From CAWECB01 sp963807465 (GTDB lineage Bacteria > Patescibacteriota > Minisyncoccia > Minisyncoccales > Minisyncoccaceae): 64,000 nt of DNA. Position numbers and translations under genes: made by a program. Numbering within the stretch: position 1 is the stretch's first letter; every line of letters starts with the position of its first letter. The notes under the pieces were generated by a model, which searched no databases, was not told where the DNA came from, and worked only from the letters and a program-made list of their open reading frames with translations. Shown piece after piece: positions 1 through 9,300 of this stretch. The stretch spans positions 62,001-126,000 of the forward strand of contig CAWECB010000002.1 in NCBI GenBank assembly GCA_963807465.1. The letters are read 5' to 3'.

Positions 1-1226
1 ATCTCCACCTCGGAGACCTGCTCATAGATCTTGCCTGCAACATCGATTGCAACGAAATCGTGAAATGGTGCCATGACAACGAGGTCATATATGTGAATGC
101 TTCCGTTGAGGAATGGGACCCCTTGGCCGATATCGACGAAGAAAGCCCGTTCGAGAAATCTCTGTACTACAGACAGATGAGATTGAGAGAAATGTCGAAG
201 GACTGGAAAGATTCCCCGACGGCGGTTGTCGATCACGGAGCTAACCCAGGATTGATTTCCCATTTTACAAAACAGGCCCTGGTAGATATAGCGAACAGGT
301 TGATCAGCGAAAAAAAGGTTTCCGGCAAAGATGAAGCTATTCTATCGGATTTGATCAGAAACAACAAATTCGCGGAATTGTCGATGAAGCTCGGAGTGAA
401 AGTAATCCATTGCAGCGAGAGGGACACCCAGATAACCAACAGGCCAAAAGAAATCGACGAATTCGTAGGAACCTGGAGTGTGGAAGGATTGAGGGAAGAG
501 GGGACCGCCCCGGCTGAAATGGGGTGGGGAACTCACGAAAAAAAACTTCCCAAGCTTGCCAACATCCCCCCGGTCGGGCCGAAGAACCAAATATTCCTTT
601 CCCAGATGGGAACGAATACGTTCGTCCATTCCTGGATCCCGAATCAGAACATTCTCGGGATGGTGATTAGGCACGGTGAAGCCTTCGGCATCTCCGACCG
701 TCTTACGGTCTGGAAGAACAAGAAAGCCATCTACAGGCCGACCGTCCATTATGCCTACATGCCGTGCCACGAAACCCTGGCTTCGCTTCTGGAGTTGAAA
801 GCGAGGAATTACAACATGCAGCCGAAGATAAGGATAATGTACGATGAAATAACCAAGGGAGAAGATATCCTCGGAGCTCTATTGATGGGCCACGAATATA
901 AGTCTTGGTGGACCGGCAGCGTCCTCGGCATAGATGAGGCGAGAAGGCTTGTTCCCGGCCAAAATGCCACGACGGTCCAGGTGGCGATAGGGGTAGTCGC
1001 AGCAATAATGTGGATGGTAGAAAACCCGAGGAAAGGATTATGCATCCCGGACGATCTCCCTTACGATTATATTCTGAATATAGCGAAGCCCTATCTCGGT
1101 AAGTTCATCTCGGAACCATCCGACTGGACCCCCTTAAGAGACAGAAAGGTGTACTTTACGGAAAACCCCGAAAGCGTTCCAGACAAAGATGTCTGGCAAT
1201 TTAAGAACTTTTTATTGCTTCCGTAA
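1..1226 (+). CDS. hss: Homospermidine synthase, 5'-truncated by the window edge
   Basis: The product makes homospermidine from putrescine (or spermidine plus putrescine) in an NAD-dependent cytosolic reaction. The reading frame is open from base 3 (HLGDLLIDLACNIDCNE...), so the start and the Rossmann NAD-binding segment lie outside the window; roughly 80 residues are missing for a family of about 470. Family-typical stretches include DHGANPGLISHF, the ERDTQ segment, TWSVEGLREEG followed by EMGWGTHEK, HYAYMPCH and the late GQNATTVQV and SDWTPL motifs. The GTG at 60 is internal and not the start. The gene is followed by a MarR locus with its own promoter. The identification is by remembered family sequence and is strong. 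Confidence 0.9.
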   Translation, partial: LHLGDLLIDLACNIDCNEIVKWCHDNEVIYVNASVEEWDPLADIDEESPFEKSLYYRQMRLREMSKDWKDSPTAVVDHGANPGLISHFTKQALVDIANRLISEKKVSGKDEAILSDLIRNNKFAELSMKLGVKVIHCSERDTQITNRPKEIDEFVGTWSVEGLREEGTAPAEMGWGTHEKKLPKLANIPPVGPKNQIFLSQMGTNTFVHSWIPNQNILGMVIRHGEAFGISDRLTVWKNKKAIYRPTVHYAYMPCHETLASLLELKARNYNMQPKIRIMYDEITKGEDILGALLMGHEYKSWWTGSVLGIDEARRLVPGQNATTVQVAIGVVAAIMWMVENPRKGLCIPDDLPYDYILNIAKPYLGKFISEPSDWTPLRDRKVYFTENPESVPDKDVWQFKNFLLLP

Positions 1227-1270
1227 GACTATAGAAGTTTATCCATATATGTATTTACCCTTTTTCTATA

Positions 1271-1300
1271 GTATTATTAATAGATAAATATTAATAATAC
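1271..1300. repeat. Inverted repeat upstream of marR
   Basis: GTATTATTAA at 1271-1280 is mirrored exactly by TTAATAATAC at 1291-1300. Two further inner pairs make a 12-bp stem around a 6-nt centre. It lies before the marR promoter and could be a second regulator site or a weak terminator for hss; there is no clear T-run. Confidence 0.45.
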
Positions 1301-1316
1301 TTTAGCTTGCAAGTAC

Positions 1317-1345
1317 TTGACGAGAGCATCAACGGGTGATAATAT
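1317..1345 (+). promoter_or_regulatory. Sigma-70-type promoter for marR
   Basis: TTGACG at 1317-1322 and TAATAT at 1340-1345 are separated by exactly 17 bp. Transcription would begin near 1352, at the edge of the palindrome described next, with a leader of about 40 nt to the marR start. Confidence 0.7.
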
Positions 1346-1350
1346 AAATC

Positions 1351-1375
1351 TAATAGTTAATTAATCTAACTATTA
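1351..1375. promoter_or_regulatory. Perfect palindrome, probable MarR operator
   Basis: TAATAGTTA (1351-1359) and TAACTATTA (1367-1375) are perfect inverted 9-mers with a 7-bp spacer. The site covers the predicted transcription start just downstream of the -10 box, where a bound MarR dimer would block transcription. Autoregulation is typical of MarR-efflux operons; binding here is inferred. Confidence 0.65.
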
Positions 1376-1391
1376 ATAACCTTAAGTTTTA

Positions 1392-1820
1392 ATGTGTATG
1401 GATAAGGATGAAAAATTATCATCTACTATATTCAATGTGAACAGACTGATAAAAGAAAAAATCCGTTTAAGCGATTGTTTAAATGGTTTTCCTTATACAG
1501 AAATTGAGGTATTGAGGTTTGTTGAAAGCAAAAAGAAAACAACGATGAAATCTATTGCTGATTATTTACACATTAAACCTCCGTCGGCTACTCCCTTGAT
1601 AGACAGTCTGGTAAAAAGGGGAAGTCTTAAAAGAGCCCAAAAAATAGACGATAGAAGGGTGGTCTACGTAGAATTAACTCCCAAGGGATTAAAATCATTA
1701 CAAAAGAAACACGATAATATTCACAAAATCGTTAAAATATTTTTTAGTAAACTAAATAACAAAGATAAACAGAACCTTATTACAATTCTAGAAAAAATAT
1801 CCTATGGAAAAAACAATTAA
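1392..1820 (+). CDS. MarR family transcriptional regulator
   Basis: This is a 142-residue winged helix-turn-helix protein. The recognition region around residues 55-75 (SIADYLHIKPPSATPLIDSLVKRG) is followed by the MarR wing with the DDRR signature (KIDDRRVVYVELTPKG), then C-terminal dimerisation helices. MarR proteins are ligand-responsive repressors, usually of the efflux or detoxification genes beside them. The stop overlaps the start of the next gene by 17 bp, so it is translationally coupled to the first efflux adaptor, as in emrRAB-type operons. No SD is visible; an ATG two codons in (1398) is an alternative start. The gene is intact although everything downstream in the operon is frameshifted. 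Confidence 0.88.
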   Translation: MCMDKDEKLSSTIFNVNRLIKEKIRLSDCLNGFPYTEIEVLRFVESKKKTTMKSIADYLHIKPPSATPLIDSLVKRGSLKRAQKIDDRRVVYVELTPKGLKSLQKKHDNIHKIVKIFFSKLNNKDKQNLITILEKISYGKNN

Positions 1821-3295
1821 AAATATAATTATCGCTTCTATCGTTATAGTGGTAATCGCTGCCGCGGTTATCTTACTCTTGCTTTTTAGACAAGGGTCGT
1901 CCTCCAAATTATCTTCAGTCGAGGTAAAAAATGGCGATATTACTGAAAAAATAAATCTAACCGGACAAGTCAAAGCTTCCCAAGGAGTTGATTTGGCTTT
2001 TGAAACTCAGGGAAAAATTGTGGCAAACTATGTAAAAGTTGGAGATAAGATTTATGATGGCGAACCGCTTTTGGCGATTGACAGCTCTATTTTACGGTCT
2101 CAATTAGAACAAGCGCAGGCTCAATTAGAACAGGCGCAGGCTCAATTGGATGCTTTAAATATTAATACAGTAAAAAGCAAAACAAACGCGGGAATACAAA
2201 ATCTTTATGCTAATAGTTTGAGCGCAGCGCAAAAATCTGTTACTACCGCAAAAGATATTTTGCTTACAATTTCTGACATCCAAATTAATCATTTTAACAG
2301 CCAAACCCAAGAAGACATCGCATTGCAAGATGCGGAAGCAAAAGCGGTTAATTCTTTACTGGGACAAGCAAAACGCCGGGCTTTGGACTTCGCAAGAATA
2401 TCGGCCAATTAAACGGCGGAGCTTTCGGTTTGGTCCAAGATGCAATAAACAATCCGACACAAGATAATATTGATTCAGCTCTTTCGGCCACGCAAACAGC
2501 ACTGCAAGATGTGAGTAATTTAGTTAATGCGGTTCCAATTGATCCTGCTTTAACTCCAACAGAAAGAGCCAGCATCAGTTTGGCAAAAACAAATATAAAT
2601 TTGGAAATTATAACTACATCAGCAAACATACAGGCAATATCATCGCAAAAAGTTAATAATTCAGCCACCATAACAACTACCAACGATCAAATAGAAGCAG
2701 CAAAAGCAAATATAAAGGCCGTAGAAGCCAGTATCGACTGCAATTAAAACACAAATTTCAAAAACAGTCATAAGAGCATTATTTGATGGCCAAGTTGATA
2801 AAGATAATGCTGTTGTGGGCCAGATTGTGTCTCCGAATGTGCCGGTTATAACAATTTCAAACAATAATCTTGAAATAGACACAAATATTCCCGAAATTGA
2901 TGTGGCCAATGCAAAAATCGGAGAAGATGCAAATATAACTTTAGATGCTTTTGGAAACGATGTTATTTTTCCGGCAACAATTGTTTCTATTGATTTGGCT
3001 CCGTCGATAATCAATGGAATATCAGTTTACGGCGCCAAATTAAAATTTAAAAATTCGGATGACAGAATAAAGCCCGGCATGACAGCAAACATAACCGTAA
3101 TTTCCGATACTCATTCAAATGTTTTAATAGTTCCTGAAATCAGCGGTTATACAGCAAAACAGTAAATATTTTGTAATAGTAGATAAAGGAAATTCCAAGA
3201 AAGAATCAAGAGAAGTTACGGTCGGTTTAAGAGACGATAAAAATATTGAAATTATTTCTGGATTAAAATTAGGAGAAAAAGTATTCGCATATTAA
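1804..3295 (+). pseudogene. HlyD/MacA-type efflux adaptor, three apparent frameshifts
   Basis: This is a periplasmic-adaptor-type protein (membrane fusion family) that would link an inner-membrane pump to the cell exterior. One N-terminal membrane helix (about residues 5-30) is followed by a lipoyl-like half (LTGQVKASQGVDLAFETQGKI), a coiled coil with the repeat LEQAQAQLEQAQAQL, and beta-barrel sequence (PGMTANITVISDTHSNVLIVP). The frame changes near 2380, 2735 and 3150; joining the frames gives one continuous protein of about 497 residues ending GEKVFAY. Each break needs only a one-base correction. Because essential genes in this window show the same defects, sequence error is at least as likely as true decay. 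Confidence 0.75.
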
Positions 3296-3301
3296 AAAAA
3301 T

Positions 3302-3968
3302 ATGGAACAAAACAATTTAGAAAAAGATAGTAAAAAAGATAGAAAAAGGATAATAAAAAGTACTCGCAATAAAATAATTGCGGTGATTGCGATTGCTGTA
3401 ATAATTTTAGGCGGCAGTTGGCGGACTTATATATTGGAACATTGTTTCGAGCAGAGTTTACATAGAAAATTCTTCAATATCGGCTCCGGTAATTAATTTG
3501 TCTCCGACGGTTGGCGGAACTTTGCAGGAAGTTTTTGTTAATGTTGGAGATTTGGTGCAAACATCAGCTCCCATTGCAAGAGTTGGCAACGAATTAATAA
3601 AAGCCAACTCAGACGGCCAAATTTTATCTATAAATACAAATATAGGCGATAATTTTGGGCCAGGCCAAACGGTTGCCACAATGATAAATCCAGATGATTT
3701 AAGAGTTGTCGGTCAGGTTGAGGAAGACAAGGGATTAAAAGATATAAAAATAGGGCAGCAAGCAATTTTTACCGTTGATGCTTTTGGTTCAAAACAATAT
3801 TCAGGAATTGTTGACCAGATAAATCCGACTTCAAATGCGGGCGATATTGTTTTTAATATTTCCGACACAAGGCAGGAAATGAATTTTGATGTTAAAGTAA
3901 GATTTGATATCAACCAATATCCGGAATTGAAAAATGGAATGTCGGCAAAACTTTGGATATACAAATAA
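3302..3968 (+). pseudogene. EmrA-like efflux adaptor, one apparent frameshift
   Basis: This is a second, shorter adaptor of about 220 residues. It has a lysine-rich N-terminus and one membrane helix (IIAVIAIAVIILGG), then a lipoyl/barrel unit with no long coiled coil (SPTVGGTLQEVFVNVGDLVQ, later MNPDDL-like INPDDLRVVGQVEEDKG). The first frame runs off near 3440. The continuing frame reads VYIENSSISAPVIN upstream of the TTG at 3498, so that TTG is not a real start. It lies 6 bp after the first adaptor and just before the MFS gene, which fits an EmrA role for the EmrB-like pump. Its state is uncertain for the same reason as its neighbour. Confidence 0.72.
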
Positions 3969-3973
3969 AATGA

Positions 3974-5470
3974 TTGACGAAAACCATCACAAATTTTAAA
4001 TGGCTGGTATTGCTTACTGTAATTATCGGAACTTTTTTAGGCAGATTAGACCAGACAATTGTAAACTTGGCTCTGCCAAAAATAATTGAAGATTTTAAAA
4101 TTACAGTTACCGCAGCCGGCTGGATTGCAACCGCGTACATATTAGCTAACGCGGTTTTTGTTCCTATTTGGGGAAAATTAGGAGACACTGTCGGCAGAAA
4201 AAAAATTTATATTTTAGGTTTTTCAATTTTTATTTTTGGTTCGGCTTTGGCTGGATTTGCATGGAATTTAAGTTCCATGATTGTTTTCAGAATTATTCAG
4301 GCAATTGCAAGTTCTGCTGATTATCCGACAGCCATGGCAATTTTGGCGGTAACTTTCAAGCAGGGAAAAGAAAGGGCGCAGGCATTGGGTTTATGGTCGG
4401 TTTCTTTTGCCGCGGCTGCTGTTTTTGGTCCGTTAATCGGCGGGCCGATGATTGATATTTTCGGCTGGAGGTCAATATTTTTATTAAATATTCCGGTTGG
4501 AATTGTTGGCTTAATTATGGCTTTTATTTTTGTCAGAGAATCTGTTTCAGAACACAAAACAATACATTTTGACTGGTGGGGCGCAATAACTCTTGGAGTT
4601 GCTCTTTCGGCATTGGTTTTGGTTCTTGACCAGGGCAATACTTGGGGCTGGTTTGCTTATCAAAGCATAATTTGTTATATTGCACAATTTTATTTACAAT
4701 TATTTTTATATTTATAGAACAAAAGCGCAAGAACCGATTGTTGACCTTAAATTTTTCAAAAATAGCGTTTTTGTAAATACTCTTATAAATAATTTCGTTG
4801 TTTTTATGGCAATGATGGGAGCCGTATTTTTGATTCCGATTTTCGTTGAAACATATTTGGGATATGATGCCACACAAACAGGATATTTATTTATTCCAAT
4901 GGCAATTTTCATGGTGATTGCTTCTCCGATAGGAGGAAGCTTAACCGGAAAAGTGCAGCCAAGATATGTAATTTTTGCCAGCACGCTTGTGGCTGCTATC
5001 GGAATATATTATGTTTTCATATTTAGACCCAAGGTCAACGCGCCATGGACGTAATTATTCCTCTTTCAATAATGGCTTTTGGCATGGGTTTTGGCATGGC
5101 TCAACGAACATCTGTTATTGCCGCCGTTGTTCCGACCGAAGAAATGGGAGTTGCCTCATCTATATTGGCTCTTGGCAGAAATATCGCCGGAGCATTTGGA
5201 ATTGCGGTTTTCGGCACAATTTTAACCAATGCAACAAACAGCAATGTTTTAAATATCGCCTATCACAGCGTTATAAAAATTACGAATCCGGCAATTTATC
5301 AGCAGGCAATAGAATTGATTATATTAAAAGCGCAGATAGACGCATACAGGGTTGTGTTTATTTCGGCCGCGGCCGTTCTTTTGATGGGAACCGTTTTGTC
5401 TTTATTTATAAAAGTTTCCAAAGAAAAAATGCGTGAGCAGGGAGGCCAAGAATCTTTTGTTGAGGTATAA
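3974..5470 (+). pseudogene. DHA2/EmrB-QacA-type MFS drug transporter, two apparent frameshifts
   Basis: This is a proton-driven multidrug exporter of the 14-helix class. The N-terminal part carries the family motif around LGRLDQTIVNLALPKI and the loop 2-3 motif GKLGDTVGRKK. The end segment AQRTSVIAAVVPTEEMGVASSILALGRNIAGAFG is typical of DHA2. The frame breaks near 4700 and 5045; joined, the protein is about 498 residues, the normal family length. The start is unclear: TTG at 3974 fits the frame, while ATG at 3970 would need one or two missing A residues. It ends the marR operon. Confidence 0.78.
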
Positions 5471-5557
5471 ATAAATTGAAGCTTGGTTCCAAACCTAAGT
5501 GGGATTTTTAGGCATAGTTTTGCTCAAAGATACCAGAAAAATGCAAAATGTGTTTGC

Positions 5558-5587
5558 TTGACATAATATAGCCATGTATTGTATAGT
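5558..5587 (+). promoter_or_regulatory. Promoter for the 5615 gene
   Basis: TTGACA (5558-5563) and TATAGT (5582-5587) are spaced 18 bp. The site lies 28 bp before the start codon, with AAGGAGG in between. Confidence 0.65.
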
Positions 5588-5614
5588 ATATTTACCCTAA
5601 AGGAGGGTGCCGAT

Positions 5615-5827
5615 ATGAAGTGTACAGAAAAGGATTGTAATGGGCAGACTGATGAAAGAAACTCGATTCCCCTAAGAATCAGCTGTGACGGATGCGCTAG
5701 CGGATCAGAACTAGCTTATCCCTGCAAGAAGTGTGGGCGACTGTACTGGGAAAGTGGCGATCCGGTTTCTAGCAGAACCGGGAAAAAAGCATTTCTTTTG
5801 GACGGCAAGATTGTCCACGAAGGATAA
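5615..5827 (+). CDS. Small zinc-ribbon-like orphan protein
   Basis: This 70-residue protein has six cysteines arranged as C-x4-C, C-x2-C and C-x2-C (MKCTEKDCN, SCDGCA, PCKKCG), suggesting one or two structural zinc sites. I do not recognise the family. The ATG at 5615 is chosen because AAGGAGGG lies 7 nt before it and the promoter at 5558-5587 rules out earlier starts. It is followed 35 bp later by another SD-led small gene, probably on the same transcript. Confidence 0.6.
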   Translation: MKCTEKDCNGQTDERNSIPLRISCDGCASGSELAYPCKKCGRLYWESGDPVSSRTGKKAFLLDGKIVHEG

Positions 5828-5862
5828 TATCATTTAAAAACGAATAATGGAGGTATCTTAAA

Positions 5863-6042
5863 ATGTTCTGGCAATTCATGGGCCTAGCCATAATAATTGT
5901 AGGAGCATATTTGCTGTGCCGGGAGATCCCTACACTATCAACAAGGAAAAAGTATCAGCAGGCAATCATCCCAATTGTCATGAGTGCCCTTCCTGGAGTA
6001 ATCCTGATGGTAACCGGATTTGCTGTCATCGCCACTGTATAG
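5863..6042 (+). CDS. Small two-helix membrane protein
   Basis: This 59-residue protein starts MFWQFMGLAIIIVGAYLLC and has two hydrophobic segments (residues 5-19 and 36-58) around a short charged loop (STRKKYQQ). GGAGGT sits 8 nt before the ATG. The function is unknown and I do not recognise a family. Confidence 0.55.
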   Translation: MFWQFMGLAIIIVGAYLLCREIPTLSTRKKYQQAIIPIVMSALPGVILMVTGFAVIATV

Positions 6043-6106
6043 GCATTCGAACGAAGGTGTAATCCAATGGGTTGCACCTATAGTCAGACAAGACTAATAA
6101 AATCCT

Positions 6107-6130
6107 GGATTGTTATAATCCTGTTTTTTT
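6107..6130 (+). terminator. Weak intrinsic terminator
   Basis: GGATT and AATCC form a 5-bp stem with a 5-nt loop, followed after two bases by seven T residues. It would close the 5615-5863 transcript. Confidence 0.4.
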
Positions 6131-6189
6131 ATACCCAAATTAACCTCAAAAATGTATTTTTACTTTTGTGTCAGAAAAAGCCGATGGTC

Positions 6190-6218
6190 TTGACAAAGTA
6201 TGATAAATGATTTATTAT
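6190..6218 (+). promoter_or_regulatory. Promoter of the giant surface-protein operon
   Basis: TTGACA (6190-6195) and TATTAT (6213-6218) are spaced 17 bp. The untranslated leader to the ATG at 6350 would be about 125 nt. Confidence 0.65.
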
Positions 6219-6349
6219 CGTTATGTTCATAAAAATATCTTGGTTTCTTGTTTTTACACTATAATAACTTAATAAATTACCCTGTCTAAAATTTTGCTTT
6301 GTCGCATCTCGCTAAAAAGCATTTTGATAAACTTGGTAAAATAAATATT

Positions 6350-9300
6350 ATGAAGTGTTCAATGTCTAAACTCATAAAGAGTATAAGTTTAAAGAAGCAA
6401 AGCGTGTTTTGTTTGGCCGCGTTATTAATAGTAAGCGGTTTTTTTGTATTTGCAGGAACTGCATCTGCATCTTCCAAAATAAATCAAACTATTACGGTTA
6501 CCGCGCACGCTCCGGCAAGTGCGGTTTATAATTCAACTTTCGGAGTAGTGGCGACAGCGAGTTCTGGACTTTCTGTTTCTATTACAACTAGTGGTAGTTG
6601 CTCTAACGGCAACGGCTCCGCCACCATTACTATGACTAGCGGTACTGGCAATTGTATAGTTCATTACAATCAAGCGGGTAACTCACATTACAATCCGGCT
6701 ACAGAGGTTACTGAATCTATCACCGCTCAACCAAAAACCATAACCGCTAATGTTACAGCCAATGACAAAACTTATGATGGTACAACTAATGCCACCATTG
6801 AAGACTGTAGTCTCAATGGAATTGTAAATCATGATTCTGTGACTTGTTATGTGGCAAACGGGAACGTAAATTTTAGCGATAGAAATGTTGGCAAAAATAA
6901 AACAGTAACAGCAACGAGTATTACTCTTGGCGGTTTCGATAAAAGTAATTATCAACTTTCTTCTACAACAACTACGGCTAAAGCAGATATTACACCTTTA
7001 GCAATAACCGTAAAAGCCGATCCGCAAACTAAAACTTATGGTAACCCCGATCCAACTTTAACTTATAAGATTACCAGTGGCTCCTTAGTCGTACCAGATA
7101 CATTTACTGGCACGTTAAGTCGTAAGTCTGGCGAAAATGTCGGTTCCTACGACATTACTGAAGGCAATCTCGCTTTGAGCAGTAACTATGATCTGAATAT
7201 CATTCTTGAAGATAACTATCATTACGACATTGAACTAACGATAAACAAAGCTAATTTAACTGTTACTGCCAACAACCAGACTAAAACTTATGGTAACCCC
7301 GATCCTTATTTTACATTCGCCTACTCCGGTTTTAAATATAATGATGGTTCAAATGTAATTGATAGGCAGCCGACTTGTTCAGTATCGGGAAATCATTCAA
7401 ATGTTGGTTCTTACACTATTGCGTGCTCTGGAGGATCGGATAATAACTATAGTTTCAGCTATCTTCCTGGCACTTTGACTGTTAATAAGGCAACGGCTGT
7501 TGTTACTTTAGGCAATTTAACTCAGACATACGATGGCAAGGTAAAATCAGCGACAGCCACCACAAATCCTGTTAATCTGACTGTTAACATAACTTACGAT
7601 GGCTCTTCGACTCTTCCAATCAATGCTAAGAACTATGCTGTGGTTGCTACTGTTGATAATATAAATTACCAAGGTTCTGCCAATGGTACATTAATAATTG
7701 GAAAAGCGAATTTAACCATTACGGCTCAGCCCAATACCAAAACTTACGATGGCACAAAAAGTTCAGCTGGTAATCCAACTGTCAGTGGCCTACAGAACAA
7801 TGATAAAGCAACTGGTTTGGCGGAAACTTACGACACGGCCAATGTTGGCACAGGAAAAACGCTTTCTGTATTGGCCTATATAATTAATGATAATAATGGG
7901 GGTGCTAATTATAACGTGACAACTGTTTCTGATAAAACTGGCGTCATCAATACCCAACAAATTACAGTGACAGCCGTAACCGATACCAAAACTTACGATG
8001 GCACACCGAGCTCGTCTAAGGTACCGACCGTATCGCCAGGTTTGGTAGGAACTGATACTCCAAATTTTACGCAAACTTTTGACACTCCAGATGTTGGCAC
8101 CGGAAAAAAATTGACTCCTAGTGGAACAGTAAACGATGGCAACAGCGGAAATAATTACAGTTATAATTTTACTTCTGTTTCAACAGGTACGATTACAATT
8201 AGACCCATAACAATCACAGCCGATCCCAAATCTAAAAATTATGGTGCATCTGACCCAGCTTTAACATATCAAATTACGAGCGATTTGAAATTGGTGCCTA
8301 GCGATACGCTTTCCGTCAATTTAACTCGTGCTCCCGGTGAAGATTTTGGTTCTTATCCAATTTTACAAGGTACGGTTACTCTAAGTACAAATTACAGCTT
8401 AACTTATATAGGAAGTAACTTAACCATTGGCACCGCAACAATCACGGTTATAGCCGATGCTCAAAGCAAAACTTATGGGGCCGCAGACCCGACAACATTA
8501 ACTTATACTTTCAGTCCTGCATTACAAAGCGGGGATAGTTTTAGCGGGGCACTAGACCGTGTGTCTGGTGATAACGTTGGCACTTATGCTATAGGTTTAG
8601 GAACCCTTACGGCCGGATCAAATTATACTATATCTTTTACCAGCGCTAATTTAAAAATCAACAGCGCCGATCAAACTATTACTTTTAGCGCCTTACCAAC
8701 CAAAACCTATGGCGATGCTGATTTTCCCGTCAGTGCAACTGCTAGTTCGGGATTACCAGTTGCTTTCACTGCTTCTCCTTTAGAAGTTTGTACTGTTTCT
8801 AGTAATACAGTTCATATAGTTGGAGCGGATGACTGCACAATTACTGCCTCTCGGGCTGGCAATAACAACTACAACCCAGCGACTGATGTTCTTCAATCAT
8901 TTACGATAAATAAAAAGATAGCAACTGTTACTTTAGATAATTTAGCTCAGACATACGATGGTACTTCGAAGTCGGCAATCGCAACTACCGATCCGTCCAA
9001 ACTAACTGTTGATTTTACTTATGACGGCTCCTCAACGCCTCCAACCAACGCTGGTAGTTATGCTGTTGTTGGTACAGTAAATGACGTTAATTACACTGGT
9101 AGTGCTAGTGGTACACTTGTTATTGGTAAAGTAAATTTAACTGTTACTGGCATTACGGCAGACAGTAAAACTTACGATGGCACAACAAATGCCACGCTTA
9201 ATGTTGGCAGTCCTACGCTCGTTGGCGTTATCAATGAAGACGCAGTAACTCTTAATACCGCAAGTGCGTCAGGAGCATTCGCTGATAAAAATGTTGATAC

